Position numbers and translations under genes: made by a program. The notes under the pieces are model-generated. The model worked only from the letters and a program-made list of their open reading frames with translations, was not told where the DNA came from and did not search any database. A stretch of DNA of 64,000 nucleotides, taken from NCBI RefSeq assembly GCF_014646335.1, contig NZ_BMNG01000011.1, forward strand, positions 62,001 through 126,000. Reading direction: 5' to 3'. Shown one piece after another: positions 8,385 to 15,449 of this stretch. The stretch comes from Streptomyces lasiicapitis (GTDB lineage Bacteria; Actinomycetota; Actinomycetes; Streptomycetales; Streptomycetaceae). How positions within the stretch are numbered: the stretch's first letter is position 1; each line of letters begins with the position of its first letter.

Positions 8385-9060
8385 CCTGGCCGTACCCCGA
8401 CAGTTTCTCTTCCACTTCGTGCAGCTGGCTCAAAGACAGGAGATGGGGCACACGTCCCGGTCCCGCCGTCGCCGTGAGCCACACCTGGCACATCCACTCC
8501 AGTTGGGCCGTGCGGTCGAAGGCCTGGGCGAGGGTGTCTGCGTAGGCGACCGTTCCGTGGTTCTGGAGGAGGCAGGCCGAGCGGTCGCGCAGGGCGCGCA
8601 GCATGTTCTCGGCCAACTCGTCGGAGCCGTACAAGGCATAGGGCGCGACACGGACGGGGCCGCCGAGGGCGGCGGTCATGTAGTGGATGGTGGGGAGTTC
8701 CGGTACGAGGGTGGAGACGGCGGTGGCGTGCACGGCGTGGGTGTGGACCACGGCGCCCGCCGCGGTGCTGCGGTAGACCGCCAGGTGCATGGGAAGTTCG
8801 CTGGTGGGGGCCAGGTCGCCGATGGTCCGGTTGCCGTCCAGGTCTACGCCGAGGACGTGCGCGGGCGTCAGCTTCTCGTAGGGGACGCCGCTCGGGGTGA
8901 CGAGGACGGTGTCGCCGACGCGCACGGAGACGTTTCCCGAGGTGCCGACGACGAGGCCGTCCGTCACGGTCCTGCGGGCGGTCGCGACCAGTTCGTCCCA
9001 GGCCCGCGCGATGGCCTCGCGCGCCGGGCCCGCCGTCGTGTCGTGCCGCTGCTCAGTCAT
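8341..9060 (-). CDS. Class II aldolase/adducin-family protein
   Basis: A 239-residue protein with the class II aldolase pattern: phosphate-site SGNVSVR (41-47), TPSGVPYEKL (55-64), catalytic Glu in TSELPMH (E88), and zinc ligands HTH (107-109) and NHG (His168). Homologues are fuculose-phosphate or ribulose-phosphate type aldolases or decarboxylases, and the substrate is not evident. The ATG start at 9060 follows directly from family length. The final residues, SARPAFEDEAEGR (227-239), and the stop are encoded by a dispersed repeat, so the native C-terminus has been replaced or extended. Codons just before it are atypical for this genome (AAA, GAA, TCT, TTG). Confidence 0.88.
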   Translation of the reverse strand: MTEQRHDTTAGPAREAIARAWDELVATARRTVTDGLVVGTSGNVSVRVGDTVLVTPSGVPYEKLTPAHVLGVDLDGNRTIGDLAPTSELPMHLAVYRSTAAGAVVHTHAVHATAVSTLVPELPTIHYMTAALGGPVRVAPYALYGSDELAENMLRALRDRSACLLQNHGTVAYADTLAQAFDRTAQLEWMCQVWLTATAGPGRVPHLLSLSQLHEVEEKLSGYGQVSARPAFEDEAEGR

Positions 9061-9174
9061 GCGGGCGATCCTGCCAGAGGGCGCCTCGGCGGCTGGCCGA
9101 GGTTCGCGGGGCCCGGGCGGATCTTCCAGTACTCTTTGGGCGTTTTGTCACGCACGCCGCCATCGGGGGGAAGC

Positions 9175-9924
9175 ATGGCCCGTGAGCACAAATCGTCCCG
9201 TCGGAGCGCCCGCGCCCTGACCGTGTCCGTGGCGGTCGCGGCCGCCGTGGCGGTCGGCGGGACGGCCTTCGCCGAGATTCCGGTTCCGGCGGCCGCCCGG
9301 ACCCGGGGGCACGACGTGTCCTCGCACCAGAAGAACGTCGACTGGCAGCGGGCCGAGGACAGGGGCGCGCGCTTCGTCTACGTGAAGGCCACCGAGTCCC
9401 ACACCTACCGCAACCCCTACTTCCGTCAGCAGTACGACGGCTCCCGCGCGGTCGGCCTGGTCCGCGGCGCGTACCACTTCGCCCTGCCGCACAGGTCCTC
9501 GGGCCGGACCCAGGCCGCGCACTTCCTGCGCAACGGGGGCCAGTGGACGGCGGACGGCTGGACGCTGCCGCCCGCGCTGGACATCGAGCACAATCCGTAC
9601 GGCGACCGGAAGTGCTACGGCCTGAGCAAGAGCCGGATGGTGGGCTGGATCAGGTCATTCAGCGACGAGGTGCGGCGGCAGACGGGACGCAGGCCGACGA
9701 TCTACACGACCGCGCGGTGGTGGAACGACTGCACCGGCGGCAGCGCCGCCTTCGGGGCGAACCATCCGCTGTGGCTCGCCCGCTGGTCGTCCTCCCCCGG
9801 AGCGCTGCCTCGCGGCTGGTCCTTCTGGACGATCTGGCAGCACGACAACGGTGGCGACCTGCCGGGTGATCAGAATCTCTTCAATGGCTCGAAGGCCCAG
9901 CTCAAGGCGTTCGCCCGGGGCTAG
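9175..9924 (+). CDS. Secreted GH25 lysozyme (muramidase)
   Basis: A 249-residue protein from ATG 9175 with GGGGGAAG upstream. A Sec signal peptide (basic start, hydrophobic 14-31, AFA-type cleavage site near 33) precedes a complete GH25 domain. Catalytic residues are visible: Asp47 in GHDVSSHQ, and Asp136/Glu138 in ALDIEHN. The family cleaves the beta-1,4 MurNAc-GlcNAc bond of peptidoglycan. No cell-wall-binding repeats follow, so it is a minimal enzyme. It is probably monocistronic. A role in wall turnover during growth or sporulation is inference. Confidence 0.92.
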   Translation: MAREHKSSRRSARALTVSVAVAAAVAVGGTAFAEIPVPAAARTRGHDVSSHQKNVDWQRAEDRGARFVYVKATESHTYRNPYFRQQYDGSRAVGLVRGAYHFALPHRSSGRTQAAHFLRNGGQWTADGWTLPPALDIEHNPYGDRKCYGLSKSRMVGWIRSFSDEVRRQTGRRPTIYTTARWWNDCTGGSAAFGANHPLWLARWSSSPGALPRGWSFWTIWQHDNGGDLPGDQNLFNGSKAQLKAFARG

Positions 9925-10058
9925 CCGAAAGGGCCTCGGACGGCGGGATTCCGGGCCCACGACGGGCTCTCGCCGCTACCCGGCCGCACCTTCCGGTTGC
10001 CGCCGGACGGATGCGGAGTGGCGAGAACCCACTTCGAGTCACCGCACAGCCCAACTCA

Positions 10059-10091
10059 GTTCACTTTCCGTTCACTCAGGTTGCCTACGTT
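10059..10091 (+). promoter_or_regulatory. PHO box (PhoP direct repeats) before pitH2
   Basis: Three 11-bp units in direct array: GTTCACTTTCC (10059-10069), GTTCACTCAGG (10070-10080) and a diverged TTGCCTACGTT (10081-10091). The first two match the Streptomyces PhoP consensus GTTCACC-N4 at six of seven positions. The box ends 36 bases before the pitH2 start. PhoP binding is expected from known biology; whether it activates or represses cannot be read from position alone. Confidence 0.8.
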
Positions 10092-10127
10092 CCACGAGCC
10101 ACTGACGTCCAACAGAAGCCTGGGTAA

Positions 10128-11450
10128 ATGGAACACATCACGCTTCTCCTCGGGATCGTGATCGTTACCGCTCTCGTGTTCGATTTCACGAACGGTTTCC
10201 ACGACACAGCCAACGCGATGGCGACGACCATCTCGACCGGCGCTCTCAAGCCCAAGACGGCGGTGGCCATGTCCGCCGTGCTGAATCTCGTCGGAGCGTT
10301 CCTCTCCGTCGAAGTCGCCAAGACGATCTCCGGCGGCATCATCAATGAAGACGGTCTGAAGACCGAAGTGATATTCGCGGCCCTGGTGGGCGCGATCCTC
10401 TGGAATCTTCTGACCTGGCTGCTCGGCCTGCCGTCCAGCTCCTCGCACGCCCTGTTCGGCGGCCTCATCGGCGCCGCCGTGATGTCCATGGGCTGGTCCT
10501 CGGTCAACGGCGGCACCGTCGTCACCAAGGTGCTGCTCCCCGCGATCGCGGCCCCGCTCGTCGCCGGTATCGCCGCGACGCTCGCGACCCGGCTCACGTA
10601 CAAGATCAGCAGCCGCACCGACGAGAAGGCGACCTCGAAGGGGTACCGCGCGGGCCAGATCGCCTCCGCCGGACTCGTCTCGCTCGCCCACGGCACGAAC
10701 GACGCCCAGAAGACGATGGGCATCATCACGCTGGCCCTCATCACCGGCGGCGTGCTCAACCCGGGCGCGAACCCCCCGATGTGGGTCATCGTCTCGGCCG
10801 GTGTCGCCATCGCGATGGGTACGTACCTCGGCGGCTGGCGGATCATCCGCACCATGGGCAAGGGCCTCACCGAGCTGGCGCCGCCGCAGGGCTTCGCGGC
10901 GCAGACGTCCGCCGCGACCGCCATCCTCGCCTCCTCGCACATCGGCTTCTCGCTCTCCACCACCCAGGTCTGCTCCGGCGCCGTCATGGGCGCGGGCCTC
11001 GGCCGCAAGGGCGGCGTGGTGCGCTGGTCCACGGCGACGCGGATGTTCGTGGCGTGGGGTCTGACGCTGCCTGCCGCCGGCCTGGTCGGCGCGGGCGCCG
11101 AGCTCCTCACCAAGCAGGGCACCTGGGGCATCGCCACCACGGCCGCGCTCCTCATCGGTGGCTCCGCCGTCATCTGGCAGCTGTCGCGCCGTCAGCCGGT
11201 GGACCACACGAACGTCACCGCCGACGAGATCGGCTCCGCCGGTGCCGACGCCGAGCCCGCGGGCGTCGTCACCACCGCCATCGCCGCCGTCTCCCCGCCG
11301 CCGGCGGGTCCGGTCGCCGCGGCCACCGAGGCCATCAAGGACACGGCCGCCGGCACCGCCGCCGCTGTCGACGTCCGGACGACCATCTCGCCCGCGCCCG
11401 CCGCGTCCGCCACGGCCGTGGCGGACTCCGCCCGGCCCGCCACGGTCTAA
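10128..11450 (+). CDS. pitH2: Low-affinity inorganic phosphate transporter, Pit family
   Basis: A 440-residue membrane protein of the PiT/PHO-4 family. Both signature repeats are present: DFTNGFHDTANAMATT near the N-terminus and LAHGTNDAQKTMGI near residue 188, each within alternating hydrophobic segments (about 10 in total). It co-transports phosphate with a cation or as a metal-phosphate complex across the plasma membrane. The C-terminal 70 residues are an Ala/Pro/Val-rich cytoplasmic tail. A PHO box lies directly upstream, and a small membrane protein follows 12 bases downstream, the same arrangement as SCO1845 (pitH2)-SCO1846 in S. coelicolor as I recall it. The ribosome binding site is weak. 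Confidence 0.92.
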   Translation: MEHITLLLGIVIVTALVFDFTNGFHDTANAMATTISTGALKPKTAVAMSAVLNLVGAFLSVEVAKTISGGIINEDGLKTEVIFAALVGAILWNLLTWLLGLPSSSSHALFGGLIGAAVMSMGWSSVNGGTVVTKVLLPAIAAPLVAGIAATLATRLTYKISSRTDEKATSKGYRAGQIASAGLVSLAHGTNDAQKTMGIITLALITGGVLNPGANPPMWVIVSAGVAIAMGTYLGGWRIIRTMGKGLTELAPPQGFAAQTSAATAILASSHIGFSLSTTQVCSGAVMGAGLGRKGGVVRWSTATRMFVAWGLTLPAAGLVGAGAELLTKQGTWGIATTAALLIGGSAVIWQLSRRQPVDHTNVTADEIGSAGADAEPAGVVTTAIAAVSPPPAGPVAAATEAIKDTAAGTAAAVDVRTTISPAPAASATAVADSARPATV

Positions 11451-11462
11451 GGAAGAAGCAGC

Positions 11463-11699
11463 ATGAAGATCGACTGGGCAGCTCTGGGCTCCGTCTTCGG
11501 AGTCAGCCTCGCGGTGACCGTCGCCCTCGTGGGCCTGTTCACGCTCGGCATCGTCGGCCTCTCCAAGCAGGAGCAGGCCCGGGAGGCGCAGGCGGCCGGA
11601 GGCTCCGCCGCCGCGCTCCCCGCACGCGTGGGCGCGTACGCGTGCTTCGCGCTGTGCGCGGGAGCAGTGGCGTACGGGATCTCGCTGATCGTCGCCTGA
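11463..11699 (+). CDS. Small membrane protein cotranscribed with pitH2
   Basis: A 78-residue protein with two predicted membrane helices (about 9-30 and 55-76) joined by a Lys/Gln/Glu/Ala-rich loop. The pitH2 stop codon merges into its ribosome binding site (TAAGGAAG, then ATG), so the two are almost certainly one transcript and translation may be coupled. The conserved pairing with Pit transporters in streptomycetes suggests an accessory role in phosphate transport. No known domain is recognisable and the function is unproven. Confidence 0.82.
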   Translation: MKIDWAALGSVFGVSLAVTVALVGLFTLGIVGLSKQEQAREAQAAGGSAAALPARVGAYACFALCAGAVAYGISLIVA

Positions 11700-11704
11700 C
11701 ACGT

Positions 11705-11786
11705 CCGGTCGCCGCGCGACAGCGCGCGGACCGGAATCGCAGCACAAGCCCTGGGGGGCGACCGACATGGTCGCCCCCCAGGGCTT
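11705..11786 (+). terminator. Two strong hairpins ending the pitH2 operon
   Basis: A first hairpin at 11705-11734 (CCGGTC/CCGCGCG arms, ACAG loop) is followed by a near-perfect 18-bp stem at 11746-11786 with a GACAT loop, ending in CTTT. The second is among the strongest terminators in the window. Confidence 0.85.
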
Positions 11787-12065
11787 TCGCAGTTCAGGGC
11801 CCGGTCCGCGCCCCCGCGGGCTAGATCAAAAGCGCGCATCACCGTACGTCCGCGATCAGGACGCGCGGCCATTCGCTCAAGTTCGATTAGACATACGGCA
11901 TACTGGGTAGCAGCAGTCTGCTAGGGTCTGCCGCACATATGTCAGACAGAGCGGCTGCGCTGCGCTGCACGGCGGAGGGCCAGTCTTCGTTAGGCATAAC
12001 TTCTTATCGCTGCCCTTCGTACGGCTTCATGGCGAGCTGACTCCTGGTCGTAGTGAAGGAGCCTC
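11787..12065 (+). other. Promoter region of the XRE-DUF5753 gene
   Basis: The rest of the gap after the pitH2 terminator. It is relatively AT-rich (11875-12030). GTCTG-ccgcacatatgt-CAGAC at 11925-11946 is an inverted repeat that could be an operator or RNA hairpin. Several weak -10-like hexamers (CATACT, TAGGGT) are present but no convincing -35/-10 pair. No ORF is supported. Confidence 0.4.
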
Positions 12066-12923
12066 ATGCCCAGCGAAGTAGACCCGAGCCTGAATCGTCG
12101 TAAGCTCCGCATCGCCCTGCGCAAGGCCCGTGAGGAAGCCGGGCAGACCCAGGGCGGCGCGGCCGGCGACCTCGAATGGTCCTTGTCGAAGCTGAACCGC
12201 ATCGAAAAGGGCACAGTCAGCGTCTCGGTGACGGACCTTCGGGCGCTGCTGCGTCAGTACGGCGTGGACGACGAGGAAAGGGTGACCGAGCTGGTCTCCG
12301 CCGCCCGCGGCTCGAAGGGGCAGTCGTGGTGGGTGCAGTGGTCGGACATCGCCAACCCCCGGTTCACCGAGTACCTCCCGTTCGAGGCCGCCGCCGATTC
12401 ACTGCGCACGTACCACCCGATCATCATGCCCGGCCTCCTGCACACCGAGGAGTACGCGGACGCCCTGTCCACCCCCGAGGTCAGCGACCCCGGCACCCGC
12501 CGCCGTCTCGTGGAGTTCCGCACGGCCCGCCAGGAGCGGGTCTTCGACGAGAGCGGGATCGGCGACCTCCACTTCGTCGTCGACGAGTCGGCGCTGCGTC
12601 GACAGATCGGGGGCCCCTCGGTGATGCGCGCGCAGTTGCAGCGCCTCATCGAAGTCGCCGAGCATCCCCGCGCCACGCTCCAGGTCCTGCCCTACTCGGC
12701 CGGGGCGCTGCTGAGCACGCAGAACGCGTTCGTGCTCCTCGGCTTCAAGGACGACGACGACCTGATCTACCTGGAGAGCGCCCAGTCCGTCGTGGCCACC
12801 CGGGACGACTACGAAATGGTCGCCAACTTCCAGGACTGCTTCGAGCAACTGCGGCAGATCGCCTACAGCGACAGCCGCGCGATCGACCTGATCAACGAGG
12901 TCAAGGAAGGCTTCGCAGGCTGA
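12066..12923 (+). CDS. XRE-family regulator with DUF5753 (Scr1-type)
   Basis: A 285-residue protein with an N-terminal XRE helix-turn-helix (about 14-67: KLRIALRKAREEAGQTQ, then SKLNRIEKG) and a C-terminal DUF5753 domain (about 95-280). The latter has the typical YHPIIMPGLLHTEEYA, DESALRRQIG and LQVLPYSAGAL motifs. Such proteins are streptomycete regulators usually paired with a DUF397 protein; the Scr1/Scr2 pair of S. coelicolor is described as an activator of antibiotic production with toxin-antitoxin-like features. Here the DUF397 partner lies about 1 kb away on the opposite strand instead of directly downstream. ATG 12066 has GAAGGAG upstream. Confidence 0.92.
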   Translation: MPSEVDPSLNRRKLRIALRKAREEAGQTQGGAAGDLEWSLSKLNRIEKGTVSVSVTDLRALLRQYGVDDEERVTELVSAARGSKGQSWWVQWSDIANPRFTEYLPFEAAADSLRTYHPIIMPGLLHTEEYADALSTPEVSDPGTRRRLVEFRTARQERVFDESGIGDLHFVVDESALRRQIGGPSVMRAQLQRLIEVAEHPRATLQVLPYSAGALLSTQNAFVLLGFKDDDDLIYLESAQSVVATRDDYEMVANFQDCFEQLRQIAYSDSRAIDLINEVKEGFAG

Positions 12924-12965
12924 TTCCGGAGCCGTCCGCTCCGGGACGAGGGGAGGGCTGGCACG

Positions 12966-13544
12966 ATGCCGGTCGTCACGTTGGCACGGTGGCTGTTGCG
13001 CTGCCTGACGGCCTCGGACACCACGAACCCGGCCGACCCCACACCCCCCGGCGGCGTCACGGGCGCCGGCGGGGGCCCGGCCGCTGATCCCCTGGACGGC
13101 GGCGAGCCCGTCCCCGCCGAACCCACCGCCCCCTCCCACATCCACGACCTCATCAGAGAAGGGATGAAGGATCCGGCGTTCGCCCGCGAACTGGACCGCC
13201 TTCTCGACAGCGAGCACCAGCGCAGTCTGCACACCCAGGAGCAGCAGACACTGAGTTTCCTGGCGAAGGCGGGCTGTGTGTCGGTGTGTCTCGCCGTGGT
13301 CGTCGTGGCGCTGGTGCCGGCCGGGATCGTCGCCCAGGGCGTCGTCGCGCACTACGACGTCAACCCCTGGCACTTCGTCGTCGCGCTGACGGGTGGCTGC
13401 GGACTGCTGACCGCCGCGGTGGGCTGGCTCGTACGGACCCTGCGCCGCGGCCGCCGCCAGGAACCGGCCGCTACGACCGACGCCGGCCCTCCGGCTGACG
13501 GAGCGTCCGCGGACGGACCCGCTCCACGTGCCGGCGCGGGATGA
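12966..13544 (+). CDS. Small membrane protein downstream of the XRE regulator
   Basis: A 192-residue protein with an N-terminal hydrophilic Pro/Gly/Ala-rich half and a central charged helix (about 58-100, DLIREGMKDPAFARELDRLLDSE-like). Two membrane helices follow (about 105-128 and 137-157) and then a basic tail. GAGGGGAGG precedes the ATG. It follows the XRE gene by 42 bases and is probably cotranscribed. Its last 74 bases overlap the 3' end of the opposing membrane-protein gene. I do not recognise a family. Confidence 0.7.
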   Translation: MPVVTLARWLLRCLTASDTTNPADPTPPGGVTGAGGGPAADPLDGGEPVPAEPTAPSHIHDLIREGMKDPAFARELDRLLDSEHQRSLHTQEQQTLSFLAKAGCVSVCLAVVVVALVPAGIVAQGVVAHYDVNPWHFVVALTGGCGLLTAAVGWLVRTLRRGRRQEPAATTDAGPPADGASADGPAPRAGAG

Positions 13545-13767
13545 GCGGCGTGCACCCCCACACGACCCCCGCGCCCGCAGCCACGACCGCGGCCGTGGCC
13601 AGCCAGACCGCGAGCCGGACTTGGAGGCCCTCCACGAGGAGGGAGGCGAGAGCACCGGCGGCCACCGCGACAGCACCGCTGACCACGCAGTACGACACGA
13701 AGACGAGGCGCCGGGCGGGCCCAGCGGCATGCCTGCTCAGTGGCAGCTGCCTGCTCTCAACCCCCAT
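13471..13767 (-). CDS. Small two-helix membrane protein downstream of DUF397
   Basis: A 98-residue protein from ATG 13767, chosen because AGGCTGGAG lies just upstream; a longer TTG reading overlaps the DUF397 gene. It has two hydrophobic helices (about 20-45 and 50-70) and an Arg-rich C-terminal tail. It starts 34 bases after the DUF397 stop, so the two are likely one operon. Its 3' end overlaps the plus-strand membrane protein by 74 bases. No family recognised. Confidence 0.6.
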   Translation of the reverse strand: MGVESRQLPLSRHAAGPARRLVFVSYCVVSGAVAVAAGALASLLVEGLQVRLAVWLATAAVVAAGAGVVWGCTPLIPRRHVERVRPRTLRQPEGRRRS

Positions 13768-13801
13768 GGTCTCCAGCCTTTCGTGCGCACGCTGGGACAG
13801 C

Positions 13802-14008
13802 TCACTCCACCCCGACTCTCCCCGAGGCCACCCCTCTGACAAACGCGCGCCACGCCGACGGCGTCACGTTCATGTGCCCTTCACCGCGGTGATTCGAGTC
13901 ACGGACCCACACCGCTCCATTCGGATGAGCCACTTCCACGCATTCACCGGTCGCCGTGCTGTAGCTGCTGGTGAACCACCGCCCTGCCGGTAAGTACTCG
14001 TCGGCCAC
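13802..14008 (-). CDS. DUF397-domain protein, partner of the XRE-DUF5753 regulator
   Basis: A 68-residue protein with the DUF397 pattern: WFTSSYSTATGECVEVA (11-27), then VWVRDSNHRGEG and a terminal PSAWRAFVRGV. The GTG start at 14008 has AAGGGGGCGG upstream. Family members work with XRE-DUF5753 proteins, one of which lies on the other strand at 12066. Codon 6 is TTA (13991-13993), the rare leucine codon read only by the bldA tRNA in Streptomyces, so translation may be limited to later growth. It is the only TTA codon I found in any gene of the window. Confidence 0.85.
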   Translation of the reverse strand: MADEYLPAGRWFTSSYSTATGECVEVAHPNGAVWVRDSNHRGEGHMNVTPSAWRAFVRGVASGRVGVE

Positions 14009-14231
14009 ACCGCCCCCTTGCCCGCTGCCCTCACGAGAGCCGGACGGTGCCTGGCCCGGCGGCAGTTGCCCGCGCCCTGCCGGGTTCGCGTTCCGCGTCG
14101 CTCTCCTGCTGTCATGTTCAAGCTTACGGAGAGTGGTGGGGCCCGCCTAGCCGTAAACCGGCCCTGGGCACGTGCCCGTGTGCACCTCCGCACACTCTCC
14201 CGTCGCAGGTCAACAGCGAGTTGACGGGCGT

Positions 14232-14393
14232 CGCGGGCCATGGTGGACTGCCCGAGCCAATTACGGCGGCAGAAGAGGAAGCCGGTGCGAATCCGGCGCG
14301 GTCCCGCCACTGTCACCGGGTGATCCGAACACGATCCCCGGGAGCCAGGAACTCTCGCCGCCGGTCTAGTCGAACCAGGGCGCGGACACCCTG
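14232..14393 (+). promoter_or_regulatory. Cobalamin (B12) riboswitch ahead of the cob operon
   Basis: The conserved B12-riboswitch core is clear: GCCGGTGCGAATCCGG (14281-14296), GCGGTCCCGCCACTGT (about 14298-14313) and GGGAGCCAGGAACTC (14340-14354). GGCGGC at 14265-14270 can pair with GCCGCC at 14357-14362 to close the aptamer. Downstream CAGGG...CCCTG (14376-14393) forms a hairpin touching GTGAGGA, the ribosome binding site of the next short ORF. Control is therefore probably at translation initiation: adenosylcobalamin binding shuts expression. The preceding bases 14009-14231 hold the divergent promoters of this transcript and of the DUF397 gene, with nothing else recognisable. Confidence 0.93.
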
Positions 14394-14410
14394 AGTGAGG
14401 ACATATCGCC

Positions 14411-14494
14411 ATGCGCGGCCGCCCGTTGCCGGTCCCTGCTCCCTCGCGGGTGCCGTTCGCCCCGAGAACTCCGCTCGGCGTGGCGGCGGGCTGA
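14411..14494 (+). CDS. Possible short ORF between riboswitch and cobD
   Basis: A 27-codon ORF, Pro/Arg-rich (starting MRGRPLPVPAPS), begins nine bases after GAGGA, a better ribosome binding site than the one in front of cobD. Its TGA lies four bases before the cobD ATG, so translation of cobD could be coupled to it, letting the riboswitch act on a single start site. It is out of frame with cobD, so it is not an N-terminal extension. It could also be chance. Confidence 0.35.
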   Translation: MRGRPLPVPAPSRVPFAPRTPLGVAAG

Positions 14495-14498
14495 GCCC

Positions 14499-15449
14499 AT
14501 GTGTGCCGATCGCGACTTCGCGTACGGCGCCGCCGCCGGCCTCCTCGGTGACCTGCTGCTCGGCGATCCTCGCCGGGGGCATCCGGTCGCTGTGTTCGGG
14601 CGTGCCGCGGGGGCCGTGGAGCGGGTGCTGTGGCGCGACCACCGTGGGTGGGGCGCGCTGCACACGCTGGTGTGCGCCGGTGGTGCCGCGGGCGCCGGCG
14701 CGCTCGCCTCTCTTGCCGTACGCCGCTCCCCTGCCGCGTCCGTCGGGCTGACCGCCGCCGCCACCTGGGCCGTCCTCGGAGGGACTTCCCTCGGGCGGGA
14801 GGCCCGCGCCATCGGGGGTGCCCTCGCCGCCGGGGACGTCGACGTCGCCCGGGAGCGGCTGCCGCACCTGTGCGGGCGTGACCCCGAGGCACTGGACGCC
14901 GACGGGATCGCGCGTGCCGTGGTGGAGTCCGTCGCCGAGAACACCTCCGACGCCGTCGTGGGCGCGCTGGTGTGGGGTGCCGTCGGGGGCGTGCCGGGGC
15001 TGCTCGGGTTCCGTGCCGTCAACACGCTCGACGCGATGGTCGGGCACAAGTCCGCCAAGTACCGGCGCTACGGGTGGGCTTCCGCCCGCCTCGACGACGT
15101 CCTGGGGTGGCCCGGGGCGCGGCTCACCGCCGCGCTCGCCGTGGCCGCCGGGGGGTCGCCCCGGGGGGCGGTGCGGGCGTGGCGTGCCGACGCCCCGAAG
15201 CACCCCTCCCCCAACGCCGGGGTCGTGGAGGCCTCGTTCGCGGGGGCGTTGGGGGTGCGGCTCGGGGGGACTCTCTCGTACGGGGGGCGGGTTGAGCGTC
15301 GGCCTGTCCTCAACGGCGAGGGGCGCGCCGTCGCCGTGGACGACATCGAGCGGGCCGTGCAGCTGTCCCGGCGGGTGGGGTGGCTCGCCCTGGGGTGCGC
15401 GGTTGCTGTGGATCTTGTACGGCCGAAGCGGTGGAGGCGGTTCGCGTGA
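14499..15449 (+). CDS. cobD: Adenosylcobinamide-phosphate synthase (CobD/CbiB)
   Basis: A 316-residue membrane protein of the CobD/CbiB family that joins aminopropanol (or its phosphate) to adenosylcobyric acid. Family motifs are GLLGDLLLGDPRRGHPVAVFGR (14-35), ESVAENTSDAVVGAL (149-163), and NTLDAMVGHKSAKYRRYGWASARLDDV (177-203). Several hydrophobic segments lie between. It is the first large gene after the B12 riboswitch, and its stop overlaps the cobQ start (GTGA). The start at ATG 14499 has no strong ribosome binding site, consistent with coupling to the upstream short ORF. Confidence 0.93.
   Translation: MCADRDFAYGAAAGLLGDLLLGDPRRGHPVAVFGRAAGAVERVLWRDHRGWGALHTLVCAGGAAGAGALASLAVRRSPAASVGLTAAATWAVLGGTSLGREARAIGGALAAGDVDVARERLPHLCGRDPEALDADGIARAVVESVAENTSDAVVGALVWGAVGGVPGLLGFRAVNTLDAMVGHKSAKYRRYGWASARLDDVLGWPGARLTAALAVAAGGSPRGAVRAWRADAPKHPSPNAGVVEASFAGALGVRLGGTLSYGGRVERRPVLNGEGRAVAVDDIERAVQLSRRVGWLALGCAVAVDLVRPKRWRRFA

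Noticed and set aside
10056..11768. 570-codon minus-strand ORF opposite pitH2
   Set aside because: Antisense shadow of a high-GC gene: His/Arg/Gly-rich translation, no ribosome binding site and no family motif.
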